Assembly: GCF_004208635.1 (NCBI RefSeq)
Contig: NZ_CP035806.1
Location: 3,348,001-3,412,000, forward strand
Direction of reading: 5' to 3'
Source: Leucobacter triazinivorans
Lineage (GTDB): Bacteria > Actinomycetota > Actinomycetes > Actinomycetales > Microbacteriaceae
DNA: 64,000 nt
This document shows positions 16,901 through 25,533 of this stretch, piece by piece; the stretch's first letter is position 1; each line of letters begins with the position of its first letter. Below the pieces are notes generated by a model. The model did not search any database. It worked only from the letters and a program-made list of their open reading frames with translations, and had not been told where the DNA came from. A program made the position numbers and the translations under genes.

Positions 16901-17506
16901 ATGCTGACGACAGAAGCGGTTCCGGCGGCGCCGGAGAAGGCGCTGCGGGTGGACGCGGAGCGCCGCCGACAGGCCCTGTTGTGCGCGGCGGCGTCGGTGT
17001 TCCTCACCGATGGGCTGGATGCGCCGTTGGAGGATGTCGCCCGTGCGGCGGGTGTGGGGATCGGGACGCTGTATCGGCGGTTCCCGACTCGCGACGCGCT
17101 GGTCGAGGCGGTCTTCGAGGCGAAGATGGCCGACTATGCGAACCGCGCCGAGGCTGCCGTCATCCAGGCGGTCGAGGATCCATGGGCGGCCTTCGCCGGA
17201 TATGTGCACGACATCATCGGCATGCAGGTCGCGGACCCCGCGTTCGGTGCCGTGCTCCTGCGCCCCATGCAGGGTTCCGAGCTGTTCTCCGGCGCGCACG
17301 CGCGGGCGCTGCGCGCCACCCGGCGGCTCATCTCCCGGGCCCGCAAGGCCGGCGCTGTTCGTCAGGACCTTCGGGAGACCGACCTCTACCTGCTGGTCGC
17401 CGCGACCGCGGCGCTTGTCGCAGAGCCCGGCCCGATCCGGGCAGATGCGGCGGCGCGTCGGATGGCGCAGCTGTTCCTCGATGCTGTGAGGGGATCCTCC
17501 GTATGA
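16901..17506 (+). CDS. TetR-family regulator
   Basis: 201 aa. N-terminal HTH: LLCAAASVFLTDGLDAPLEDVARAAGVGIGTLYRRFPTRDALVEAVF. The C-terminal ligand domain is of the common SBP/TetR_C type. Probably autoregulates through the palindrome at 16860-16881. ATG 16901 is six bases after TATCGT, so the mRNA should be leaderless. Its stop overlaps the start of the FMN reductase (ATGA), which fixes these two as an operon. Confidence 0.88.
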   Translation: MLTTEAVPAAPEKALRVDAERRRQALLCAAASVFLTDGLDAPLEDVARAAGVGIGTLYRRFPTRDALVEAVFEAKMADYANRAEAAVIQAVEDPWAAFAGYVHDIIGMQVADPAFGAVLLRPMQGSELFSGAHARALRATRRLISRARKAGAVRQDLRETDLYLLVAATAALVAEPGPIRADAAARRMAQLFLDAVRGSSV

Positions 17507-18093
17507 GCGGCGCCGTGCCCCATATCGCGATCGTGGTGGGCAGCGCCCGCGCTGCGCGCTTCGCCGACTATCCGCTCGCGTGGCTGCGGGAGCGTGTCGG
17601 CGCTCGCGACGACCTGCGGCTGTCCGTGATCGACGTGCGTGACGTCGGCCTGCCCTCCTACAACCTGCCGAAGCCGCCGGCGCTCGCTCCGCGGGAGTAT
17701 TCGAGTCGGCAGCAGCGCGCCCTCGGGCAGCGGCTCGATGAGGTCGACGGGTTCCTGTTCCTCGTCAACGAGTACAACCACGGTTACGGCGCCGCGCTGA
17801 AGAACATGCTCGACCATTACTTCGCCGAGTTCGAGCACAAGCCGGCCGCGTTCTTCGGCTACGGCAACGTGGGGGGCTCGCGGGCGATCGAGCAGCTGCG
17901 GCAGGTCGTCGCCGAGTTGAACATGGTCTCGGTGCGCGAGAGCGTCCACATCTTCGGAATGCAGTTCCCGGCCGTGCGCGAAGGCGGGCCGGCCGCCGCC
18001 GAGGTCTTCGATGCGCTGGAGCCACGACTGACGGTGATGACCGACCACCTGCTCTGGTGGGCACGCGCCCTGAACGCCGCACGGTCGGCCTGA
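17503..18093 (+). CDS. NAD(P)H-dependent FMN reductase-like flavoprotein
   Basis: 196 aa flavodoxin-fold protein. The phosphate-binding loop is VVGSARAARFADYPLAWL, and FLFLVNEYNHGYGAALKNMLDHYF is the typical NADPH-dependent FMN reductase (PF03358) block with YNHG. FFGYGNVGGSRAIEQLR follows. Such enzymes supply reduced FMN or reduce quinones. Followed 31 bases later by an LLM oxidoreductase that uses reduced flavin, so the two likely work together. Confidence 0.85.
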   Translation: MSGAVPHIAIVVGSARAARFADYPLAWLRERVGARDDLRLSVIDVRDVGLPSYNLPKPPALAPREYSSRQQRALGQRLDEVDGFLFLVNEYNHGYGAALKNMLDHYFAEFEHKPAAFFGYGNVGGSRAIEQLRQVVAELNMVSVRESVHIFGMQFPAVREGGPAAAEVFDALEPRLTVMTDHLLWWARALNAARSA

Positions 18094-18124
18094 AGCGAGC
18101 AGGAACGATGAAAGGATCGGGCGA

Positions 18125-19171
18125 ATGACGTTCGAACTCGGCGCCTACAGCTTCGGCGTGGCGGGCAAGAACCTCGACGGCGACGTGGTGAGCACGGCCC
18201 AGGCGGTGCGGAACATGCTCGAGCAGATCCGGCTCGCCGAGCAGGTCGGGCTCGACTTCTACGGGGTCGGCGAGCATCACACCGCGACGATGCCGGTCAG
18301 CTCTCCGGCATCGGTCATCAACGCGGCCGCGGCGATGACGAACCGGATCACGCTGTCGACGGCGGTGAGCGTGCTCTCCACCGACGACCCGATCCGCCTG
18401 TATCAGCAGATGGCCACCGCGCAGATCGTCTCGAACGGCCGCGTGGAGATCATCGCCGGCCGCGGCTCCTCCACGGACTCCTTCCCGCTGTTCGGGTACG
18501 AGCTCGACGACTACGACCGGCTCTACGCCGACAAGCTCGGCCTGCTGCTCGCGATCGGCGAGCACGAGCGGGTCAGCTGGGAGTCCCCGTTCCGGCCGCC
18601 GCTAGAGGATGCGCTCGTCGTGCCCCGGCCGGATCAGCCGATCCCGATCTGGCTCGGCACAGGCGGCAACCCGGGATCGACCGTGCGGGCCGCGAAGGCG
18701 GGGCTCCCGATCTCCTACGGCATCCTCTCCGGCACCCCGCAGCGGTGGGGGCAGATGGGCGCCCTCTACCGTCAAGCCGCCGAAGAGTCCGGCGTGGATC
18801 CCTCGCAACTTGCCATCTCGGTCGCCGGGCACGGCTTCATCGCCGCCGACGGGCAGGCCGCGAAGCAGACCTTCTTCCGCCACGAGTCCGCAGCCTACGC
18901 CGCGCACGGACGCTTCGCCGCACTCTCCTGGGAGGACGCGAAGGCGAACTACTCTCCGGGCGGCATGGTGTTCGCGGGCGACCCGTCCGAGATCGCGGAC
19001 CGCATCATCGACCTGCACCGCCACCTCGGCCACATGCGGCACTTCTTCCAGATGGACATCGGCGGCATGCCGCACTCCGAGGTGCTCGCCTCCATCGAAC
19101 TGCTCGGCACCGAGGTTGCACCCCGCGTACGCGCCGAGATCGGCTCGGACGGGGCCGCTCCTTCGAGCTGA
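18125..19171 (+). CDS. LLM-class flavin-dependent oxidoreductase
   Basis: 348 aa luciferase-like monooxygenase. Seen: LAEQVGLDFYGVGEHHTATMPVSSPASVI (strand 2 with the paired His), ITLSTAVSVLSTDDPIRLYQQMATAQIVSNGRVEIIAGRGSS, IPIWLGTGGN and SYGILSGTPQRWGQM, all standard for the family. Uses reduced FMN (or F420 in some members) and oxygen. Shine-Dalgarno GAAAGGA precedes ATG 18125. Third gene of the TetR-controlled operon; substrate unknown, plausibly a xenobiotic. Confidence 0.85.
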   Translation: MTFELGAYSFGVAGKNLDGDVVSTAQAVRNMLEQIRLAEQVGLDFYGVGEHHTATMPVSSPASVINAAAAMTNRITLSTAVSVLSTDDPIRLYQQMATAQIVSNGRVEIIAGRGSSTDSFPLFGYELDDYDRLYADKLGLLLAIGEHERVSWESPFRPPLEDALVVPRPDQPIPIWLGTGGNPGSTVRAAKAGLPISYGILSGTPQRWGQMGALYRQAAEESGVDPSQLAISVAGHGFIAADGQAAKQTFFRHESAAYAAHGRFAALSWEDAKANYSPGGMVFAGDPSEIADRIIDLHRHLGHMRHFFQMDIGGMPHSEVLASIELLGTEVAPRVRAEIGSDGAAPSS

Positions 19172-19194
19172 CACCGAGGGCGGCTCGAGCACCG

Positions 19195-19252
19195 ACGCGG
19201 CGAACTGCTGCGCACGGCCGCGACACGAGGGATCATCCCGTCCCAGTTGACC
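19195..19252 (+). pseudogene. remnant of a second MarR gene 3' end
   Basis: About 50 bases match the last codons of the MarR gene at 16645-16696 (ELLRTxATRGIxP, including the run GCGACACGAGGGATC), but the stop is lost by a one-base difference (CAGTTGACC against CGTTGAACC). The LLM operon therefore lies between two MarR tails, as if inserted by recombination within a duplicated MarR gene. Confidence 0.6.
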
Positions 19253-19285
19253 GCCGACCTCGGCCTCGTCGTCGCGCCGCGCGGG

Positions 19286-19321
19286 TGGCGCACCCCCGCT
19301 GCTCTCGCGAGGGGTGCGCCA
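19286..19321. terminator. bidirectional terminator between LLM and MFS genes
   Basis: TGGCGCACCCC (19286-19296) pairs with GGGGTGCGCCA (19311-19321) across a 14-base loop, between convergent genes; it abuts the MFS stop codon. Confidence 0.65.
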
Positions 19322-19327
19322 GACCGT

Positions 19328-20962
19328 TCAGCGGGTTTCCGGGGGTGCGGTCGCAGCCTCGGTATCCGATTCCTCCAAGAGGTTCTCGTCCACGAGCAGT
19401 TGGCCTTCGGCGAGGGATTCCGGCATGATCTCGGCGTTGATCTCGGTCGCGAGCGGCTTCTCCTTGACGAAGCACAGCAACACGGCGGTGATGACCGCGA
19501 GGGGCACCATGTAGATGAAGATCGGGATCAGCGCCTCGTTGTAGGACTCGACGATGAGGTTGCGGATCGGTTCCGGCAGCGACTTGATCAGCTCCGGCGT
19601 CAGCGAGTTCGCGCCGTCGGAGGGGCCCGCCCCGCCGCTCGGCAGCTTCTCGGTGATCAGCGAGGTGAGCCGGCTGGCGAAGATCGATCCGACCACGGCG
19701 GAGCCGAGGCTGCTGCCGACCTGCCGGAAGTAGTTGTTCGCCGCGGTCGCGGTGCCGACCATCTTGTGCGGGAACGAGTTCTGCACGACGAGGGTGAGGA
19801 TCTGCATGCTCGTGCCGAGCCCGACGCCCATCACGGCCATGTAGATGCAGATCAGGTAGACCGGGGTGTCGACCTGCACGGTCGCGAGGAGGCCGACGCC
19901 GAGGGCGACGATGGCGGTGCCGACGATCGGGAGCAGCTTGTACTTGCCGGTCTTCGAGATCACCGCGCCGGTGACGATGGAGGTCAGCAGCAGCGCCGCC
20001 ATCATCGGGATCATGAGCAGGCCCGCAGCTGTCGCGCTCGCCCCGACCGCCATCTGGAAGTAGGTGGGGAGGTAGCCGACGGCGCCGAACATCGCGACCG
20101 CGATGAGCAGCCCCGCGATCGTGGTCACGTTGAAGTTGCGGTCCTTGAACAGGCTGAGCGGCATGACCGGCTCGGAGGCGCGGGATTCGACCAGCACGAA
20201 CAGGGCGCCGACGACAACGGTGGCGATGATCAGGCCGATGATCTGCGGCGACCCCCACTCGTACATCGATCCGCCCCAGGTGCCCACCAGCACCAGCGTG
20301 GAGGTGGCGATGGCGAGCAGCATCATGCCGAGGTAGTCGATCTTCGGCCGCTCGGTGCGGTTCAGCTTCGGCAGGCGCAGCAGCACGATGGTCGCGACGA
20401 CGGCGAGGATGCCCAGGGGAACGTTCATCCAGAACGCCCACCGCCAGCCGGGGCCCTCGGTGAGCCAGCCGCCGAGCAGCGGGCCGGCGACCGAGGAGAC
20501 GGCGAACACGCCACCCATGATGCCCATGTACTTGCCGCGCTCACGGGCGGGCACGACATCGGCGATCGCAGCCTGGGAGAGGATCATGAGCCCGCCACCG
20601 CCGAGGCCCTGCACGAGCCGTCCGACGATCAGGGAGTTCATGTCCTGCGCGAGGCCGCCGACCACGGAGCCCGCCACGAACAGCACGATCGCGGCGATCA
20701 GCATCGGCTTACGGCCAACGAGATCGCTGATCTTGCCGTAGACCGGCATCGTGATCGTGGAGGCGAGCATGTACGCGGTGATCACCCAGGTCATGTGCTC
20801 GACACCGTGCATCTCGCCGACGATCGTCGGCAGGGCACTGGAGAGCACCATCTGGCTCAGCGATGCCAGCAGCATCACGATCATCAAGGTGGAAAAGAGC
20901 AGGAGGATGTTGCGTTTCGCCGTCGCGGCTGCGGCCGACGGCGGGGTCGTGACGTCTGTCAT
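19328..20962 (-). CDS. MFS drug transporter, DHA2 (EmrB/QacA) type
   Basis: 544 aa, 14 predicted membrane helices. Motif A after helix 2 is GKISDLVGRKPML; motif C-like GGVFAVSSVAGPLLGGWLTEG marks the drug:H+ antiporters. The extracellular loop between the last helices (SGGAGPSDGANSLTPELIKSLPEP) is typical of actinobacterial DHA2 pumps. ATG 20962 overlaps the stop of the TetR gene (ATGA), so regulator and pump form one operon and the regulator should respond to pump substrates. Confidence 0.9.
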   Translation of the reverse strand: MTDVTTPPSAAAATAKRNILLLFSTLMIVMLLASLSQMVLSSALPTIVGEMHGVEHMTWVITAYMLASTITMPVYGKISDLVGRKPMLIAAIVLFVAGSVVGGLAQDMNSLIVGRLVQGLGGGGLMILSQAAIADVVPARERGKYMGIMGGVFAVSSVAGPLLGGWLTEGPGWRWAFWMNVPLGILAVVATIVLLRLPKLNRTERPKIDYLGMMLLAIATSTLVLVGTWGGSMYEWGSPQIIGLIIATVVVGALFVLVESRASEPVMPLSLFKDRNFNVTTIAGLLIAVAMFGAVGYLPTYFQMAVGASATAAGLLMIPMMAALLLTSIVTGAVISKTGKYKLLPIVGTAIVALGVGLLATVQVDTPVYLICIYMAVMGVGLGTSMQILTLVVQNSFPHKMVGTATAANNYFRQVGSSLGSAVVGSIFASRLTSLITEKLPSGGAGPSDGANSLTPELIKSLPEPIRNLIVESYNEALIPIFIYMVPLAVITAVLLCFVKEKPLATEINAEIMPESLAEGQLLVDENLLEESDTEAATAPPETR

Positions 20963-21585
20963 GATGGGCTCTGGATGACCTCTCGGAATAGGGCGGTGGC
21001 GGATGCCAGCGACTCGGTGGTAGTAGCCGACCAAGCGGCGGGGTTCTTGACGAAAGCGAAACGGACGACCGTGGCCGCGAGCATGCGGAGCGCAGTTGCC
21101 GCATCGCGGATGTCCTGCGCCTGCACCGATTCTTCGATCAAAGCTCGCCGGGTGAGCTCCTCGATCAGGATCGGCTCGATGAGTTCGCCCGCCGTCGTCG
21201 AGAAGTGCTTGAGGCGCGCCCGCAGCTCCGGCAGGGTGCGGATGAGCTCGGATCGCCGCTCCCCGAGGCCGTCGTCGGGAACGGCGGTGCGGATGACCGC
21301 CATCGTGAGTCTCACCGCGCGCTCGAACAGGTCTCCGTCGCCGTCGAAGAACGACTCGCTCGCCGGCGCCGGAACGTGCAGCGGTCGCAACCCGAGCGCA
21401 GCGTCCTCCTTGCTCGGGAAGTAGTTGAAGAACGTCCTACTGGACACGCCAGCCTGCGCCGCGATCATGTCGACGGTGGTGGCCGTCCACCCGTGTTCGA
21501 GGAGGAGGTCGGCGGCCGCATCATGGATGGCCGCCGCGACCTCGAGGCGCTGTCGCTCACGCAGACTCAGAGCAGAATCATTCAC
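20959..21585 (-). CDS. TetR-family regulator of the MFS pump
   Basis: 208 aa. HTH: AAIHDAAADLLLEHGWTATTVDMIAAQAGVSSRTFFNYFPSKEDAALG. The GTG start (21585) is six bases after TAGAAT (21597-21592, minus), so the message is probably leaderless. An inverted repeat (21613-21628) overlaps the -35 region (TTGTGC), giving a direct basis for autorepression of the regulator-pump operon. Confidence 0.88.
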   Translation of the reverse strand: MNDSALSLRERQRLEVAAAIHDAAADLLLEHGWTATTVDMIAAQAGVSSRTFFNYFPSKEDAALGLRPLHVPAPASESFFDGDGDLFERAVRLTMAVIRTAVPDDGLGERRSELIRTLPELRARLKHFSTTAGELIEPILIEELTRRALIEESVQAQDIRDAATALRMLAATVVRFAFVKNPAAWSATTTESLASATALFREVIQSPS

Positions 21586-21612
21586 TCATGCATTCTATGC
21601 GCCTCCGCAGTA

Positions 21613-21628
21613 TTTGCACAACTGCAAA
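21613..21628. promoter_or_regulatory. operator/promoter of the TetR-MFS operon
   Basis: TTTGCA-CAAC-TGCAAA palindrome. On the minus strand TTGTGC and TAGAAT are separated by 18 bases, so the operator covers the -35 box. Confidence 0.65.
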
Positions 21629-21702
21629 CTAAGGTTTCGGTGCTGCCGCAGCCGCTCGCCATCTCTTCCGGGGAATCGGGTGACGACCAGCTGCACCTGG
21701 GG

Positions 21703-24700
21703 TTAGGCCTGTGCGGCGTGCATCGCGTCCCCGCTGGCGCTCGGCAGGTCCGAACTCGTCGTGACATCCTGCTGCTTCTTCGCCCTGCGGCGCTCCCGGC
21801 CGTCCTCGAAGAGCAGATACAGCACGGGCACGAGCACCAGGGTCAGCAGTGTCGACGAGATGAGTCCGCCGATCACGACGATCGCAAGGTCCTGGCTGAT
21901 GAAGCCGCTGGACCCGGTCACGCCGAGCGCCATGGGGATCAGGGCGAAGATCGTGGCGAGCGCGGTCATCAGGATCGGGCGCAGGCGCTGGCGGGCGCCG
22001 TTGAACACGGCGTCGCGCACGCTCTGGCCCTGCTTGCGGTACTGGTTCACGAGGTCGATGAGCACGATCGCGTTCGTGACCACGATGCCGATGAGCATCA
22101 GCATGCCGATCAGGGCCGAGATGCCCAGCGGTTTGCCGGTGATCAGCAGCAGCACGATCGCGCCGGTCGCGGCGAACGGGATCGACACGAGCAGGATGAG
22201 CGGCTGCGCGAGCGACCGGAAGGTCGCCACGAGCAGCAGGAACACGATCGCGATCGCGATCAGCATCGCGAGCCCGAGCTGCTGGAACGACTCCTGCTGC
22301 GTTTCCGCCAGCCCGCCGAGTGTCGCGGTCGTGCCGGTAGGCAGGTCCAGGCCGTCGAGTCGCTCCTGCACCTCGGTGGTGACCGCGCCCAGTTCGCCCT
22401 CGGCTGGGGTGAGCGAGATCGTCGCGACGAGATCGCCGTCCTGCCGGGTCACCGAGGTCGCCACGGTGACCTTCTTCACCGATGCGAGCTCGGTCAGCGG
22501 CACCATGCCGGTGGCGGTGGGGATCTGCAGATCCTGGAGCTCGGCGATGGTCGCGGGCGGCGGGGTCGCGTCGAGGAAGATGCGGTACTCCTCGTTGTCG
22601 ATGGTGACCTTGCCGATGCTCTGCGGGGAGAGGATGCTGCCGACCATGCCGAGCAGCTGGATCTCGGTGAAGCCGTGCTCGAGGGCGACCGTGCGGTCGA
22701 CCGTGATCTGGGTGATCGGCTGCGCCGGTGCCAGGTCGCTCGACACCTCGGTGGTGTTCGGCGTGTCTTCGAGCGCCGCGTACACGGCCTCTGCCGCCCT
22801 CGCGAGATCCTCATCGTTGGTACCGGTGACGAGCACGTCGACGGAGCCGCCGAAACCGCCCATCGACGCGGCGTCCGCGAGGCTCACCTCGCCGGGGCCG
22901 TCGAGCTTCGCGAGCCGGTCGCGCACCGTGTCCTGCAGCGCGGACTGATCGGCCTTCGCGTCGGTGTTCACGATGAAGGTGGCCGTGCCGCCGCCCCCGC
23001 CGAGCATCGCGGAGAAGTCGCCCGACCCGCCGCCGCTGGAGCCGGCCATGAGCATGACGTCCTCGACGCCGTCGATGTCGAGGAGGGCGTCCTCCACGTC
23101 GCGGGCGCCGTCGGAGACCGTGTCCAGATCCGACCCGGCGGGGAAGGTCTGGGTGACCATGATCATGTTCTGCCCGGTGTTGCCCAGGAAGTCGACCTTC
23201 AACAGCGGGACCAGGGACACCGTGATGACGAGCAGCAGCACGGAGGAGATGATGGTGATGATCGGGTGCTTCTGCGTGCCGCGCAGGATCGGCTTGTAGC
23301 CGCGCTGCAACCAGCTCTTGTGCTCCTTCTCCTCGGCGGCCAAGCGCACCGCCTCAACGTCCGTGACGTTCTTCGGAGCACGCAGGAACCAGTACGAGAG
23401 CACGGGCACGATCGTGAGCGCGACCAGCAGCGAGGAGAGCATCGCGATCGTCACCGTCAACGCGAACGGGGCGAACAGCTCCCCCACCATGCCGCCCACG
23501 AGCGCGATCGGCAGGAACACCGCCACCGTGGTGAGCGTCGACGACGTGATCGCGCCGGCGACCTCGCGCACGGCGGTGAGGATGGCGTGCACCTTCTCCT
23601 CGCCGTAGGAGAGATGCCGTTTGATGTTCTCGATGACGACGATCGAGTCGTCGACCACGCGGCCGATCGCGATCGTCAGCGCGCCGAGGGTAAGCATGTT
23701 CAGCGAGTGGCCGCCGAGGTTCAGGCCGATGAAGGTGACCAGCACCGACAGCGGGATCGAGATCGCGGTCACGATCGTCGAGCGCAGCGACAGCAGGAAG
23801 ACCAGGATCACGACGATCGCGAACAGTAGACCGAGCAGCCCCTCGATCGCGAGATGCTGGATCGACTCCTCGATGAACGGCGCCTGATCGAACACGATCG
23901 TCAACGACAGGCCGGGCACCTCGTCTTCGAGCTCGGCGATGGCGTCGCCGACGGCGTGGGAGATCGCGACGATGTCGGCGTCCTGGTTCGCAGTGATCGA
24001 GATCGACAGCGCCTCCTCACCGTCCATGCGGGTGAGGGAGGTCTGCGGCTCGGTGACGAGCTCGACCTTGGCGACGTCGCCGATGGTCACGACGGTGCCG
24101 GGCTGGGTCTGGCTCGCAAGCGGCAAGCCCTTGATGGCGTCGAGGGATGCGACTGCCGTGCCGCCCTGGACCGGCAGAGACGCTCCGTCGTCGGTGACGC
24201 TGCCCAGCGGCAGCGTCATGCCGTTCGCCTCGAGCGCCTGGCTCAGCGCCTGCGGGTTCAGCCCGTTCGCCGCGAGAGCCGCCTGATCCGGGGTGATCAC
24301 GACCCGCTCGACCGCTCCTCCCGACACCGCAGCCGACCGCACACCCGAGATCGACTCGAGCTTGGGCACGACCGTGTCCGTGAGCGTGTTCGACAGGGCG
24401 GTGATGTCCTCGTCGGAGCCGGACGCGGTCATGAAGATGACCGGGATGTCAGAGGTGCTCCCCGAGATGAGCTGAGGGTCCGCATCGCTCGGCAGGCTGC
24501 CCGAGATCGAGTTCAGGGCCTGCTCCACCGAGGCGCGGAAATCATCGGCGTCGACGCCATAGGTGTACGCGATCGACACCATCGACATGCTCGACGACGA
24601 CGTCGCCACGACCTGCTCCACATTGTCGAGGTCGGCGATCGCCCGCGAGATCGGCACGCTCACCTGCTCGTCCATCACCTCAGGGCTCGCACCCGGAACC

Positions 24701-24852
24701 GCGGTCACGACCGTGGTCTGCGGCAACGAGAGCGACGGGATCAGCTCCTGTTTGAGCTGCGTCATCGAGAACACGCCGAAACCGGCGATCAGGATCGTGA
24801 TGAGCGCGACCAACGTCCGGTTGGCCAGGCTGAAGCGGGCGAGTCGGAACAA
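21703..24852 (-). CDS. RND-family efflux permease (AcrB/SwrC-like)
   Basis: About 1049 aa, inner-membrane proton-driven pump of the HAE1 type found in Gram-positives. Two repeats: first membrane helix FSLANRTLVALITILIAGFGVFSM followed by a periplasmic-type porter domain, and helices around LGALTIAIGRVVDDSIVVIENI, which holds the paired Asp residues of the proton relay; the second half ends with LMLIGIVVTNAIVLIDLV. No membrane-fusion or outer-membrane partner is nearby, as usual for SwrC-like pumps. The start is uncertain: TTG 24852 (after GGTGG) gives the family N-terminus; GTG 24915 lies nine bases after TATACT and could be a leaderless start with 21 extra residues. Confidence 0.85.
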   Translation of the reverse strand: MFRLARFSLANRTLVALITILIAGFGVFSMTQLKQELIPSLSLPQTTVVTAVPGASPEVMDEQVSVPISRAIADLDNVEQVVATSSSSMSMVSIAYTYGVDADDFRASVEQALNSISGSLPSDADPQLISGSTSDIPVIFMTASGSDEDITALSNTLTDTVVPKLESISGVRSAAVSGGAVERVVITPDQAALAANGLNPQALSQALEANGMTLPLGSVTDDGASLPVQGGTAVASLDAIKGLPLASQTQPGTVVTIGDVAKVELVTEPQTSLTRMDGEEALSISITANQDADIVAISHAVGDAIAELEDEVPGLSLTIVFDQAPFIEESIQHLAIEGLLGLLFAIVVILVFLLSLRSTIVTAISIPLSVLVTFIGLNLGGHSLNMLTLGALTIAIGRVVDDSIVVIENIKRHLSYGEEKVHAILTAVREVAGAITSSTLTTVAVFLPIALVGGMVGELFAPFALTVTIAMLSSLLVALTIVPVLSYWFLRAPKNVTDVEAVRLAAEEKEHKSWLQRGYKPILRGTQKHPIITIISSVLLLVITVSLVPLLKVDFLGNTGQNMIMVTQTFPAGSDLDTVSDGARDVEDALLDIDGVEDVMLMAGSSGGGSGDFSAMLGGGGGTATFIVNTDAKADQSALQDTVRDRLAKLDGPGEVSLADAASMGGFGGSVDVLVTGTNDEDLARAAEAVYAALEDTPNTTEVSSDLAPAQPITQITVDRTVALEHGFTEIQLLGMVGSILSPQSIGKVTIDNEEYRIFLDATPPPATIAELQDLQIPTATGMVPLTELASVKKVTVATSVTRQDGDLVATISLTPAEGELGAVTTEVQERLDGLDLPTGTTATLGGLAETQQESFQQLGLAMLIAIAIVFLLLVATFRSLAQPLILLVSIPFAATGAIVLLLITGKPLGISALIGMLMLIGIVVTNAIVLIDLVNQYRKQGQSVRDAVFNGARQRLRPILMTALATIFALIPMALGVTGSSGFISQDLAIVVIGGLISSTLLTLVLVPVLYLLFEDGRERRRAKKQQDVTTSSDLPSASGDAMHAAQA

Positions 24853-24920
24853 AAAACACCACCGAACAGTAGAGGGACTCGGGCAGGCGACGCTCCCGAA
24901 TATGGTTAGCGCCACGCAAA

Positions 24921-24956
24921 GCTTAGTATAGGACTAAGCAACTCGATCTGAGTTGC
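24921..24956. promoter_or_regulatory. tandem MarR-type operators between RND pump and marR
   Basis: GCTTAGT-ATAGG-ACTAAGC (24921-24939) and GCAACTC-GATCT-GAGTTGC (24938-24956) are two perfect palindromes of identical 7-5-7 geometry sharing two bases; their centres are 17 bases apart. The first contains the pump's -10 box (TATACT on the minus strand); the second lies just upstream of the MarR promoter (TACGTT 24973-24978). Confidence 0.7.
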
Positions 24957-24984
24957 ACCTGGGAACGAAAGGTACGTTTGAGGC

Positions 24985-25473
24985 GTGAAGAGAGATGAAG
25001 AGACGGAGCGCAAGACGCTCCTCGCTGAGTTGCTCAGCCTGCAGGCCAGCCTGGAATCCTCATTCGTGCCGGAGCACCTCGAGCCGGTGCTGTCGCTGCG
25101 CCTGACGATGCAGCAGCTCAAGGTGCTGATGATCCTCGTCACCCACTCCGACGGCAGCACGATGCAGGCGCTCGCCAAGACCGTGGGGGTGTCGCTGGCG
25201 ACCATGTCGGGGATCGTCGATCGCCTCGAGACGCAGGGCATGGCCGAGCGCAGCCTCGACCCGAACGATCAGCGCGTGCGCCGAGCCAGCGCCTCCGAGC
25301 TGGGACGCCAGACCGTGCAGCGTCTGATGGCCGCAAGACCGGAACTCAGCAGCACCCCGCTCGGCCTGCTCGCGATCGACGACCTCCGCGCACTCGCCCA
25401 GGGCATCCGCGCCCTGGTCCGCGCCGTCGAGAGCAGCCAGAACACCACCGACCACACGACGATGAGCGACTGA
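24985..25473 (+). CDS. MarR-family regulator, divergent from the RND pump
   Basis: 162 aa, GTG start six bases after TACGTT, so probably leaderless. Winged helix: LTMQQLKVLMILVTHSDGSTMQALAKTVGVSLATMSGIVDRLETQGMAERSLDPNDQRVRRASASELG. Divergent placement and the twin palindromes between the genes make it the likely repressor of the RND pump and of itself. The inducing ligand cannot be read from sequence. Confidence 0.88.
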   Translation: MKRDEETERKTLLAELLSLQASLESSFVPEHLEPVLSLRLTMQQLKVLMILVTHSDGSTMQALAKTVGVSLATMSGIVDRLETQGMAERSLDPNDQRVRRASASELGRQTVQRLMAARPELSSTPLGLLAIDDLRALAQGIRALVRAVESSQNTTDHTTMSD

Positions 25474-25533
25474 CGCTCCGGCCGGCGACCCCTGCCGCAC
25501 TCGCCGGCCGATCTCCACAAGGGAGGCCTGCCG

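Noticed and set aside
21205..23829. 874-codon plus-strand frame opposite the RND pump
   Set aside because: His/Asp/Arg-rich shadow of the pump gene; no recognisable fold.
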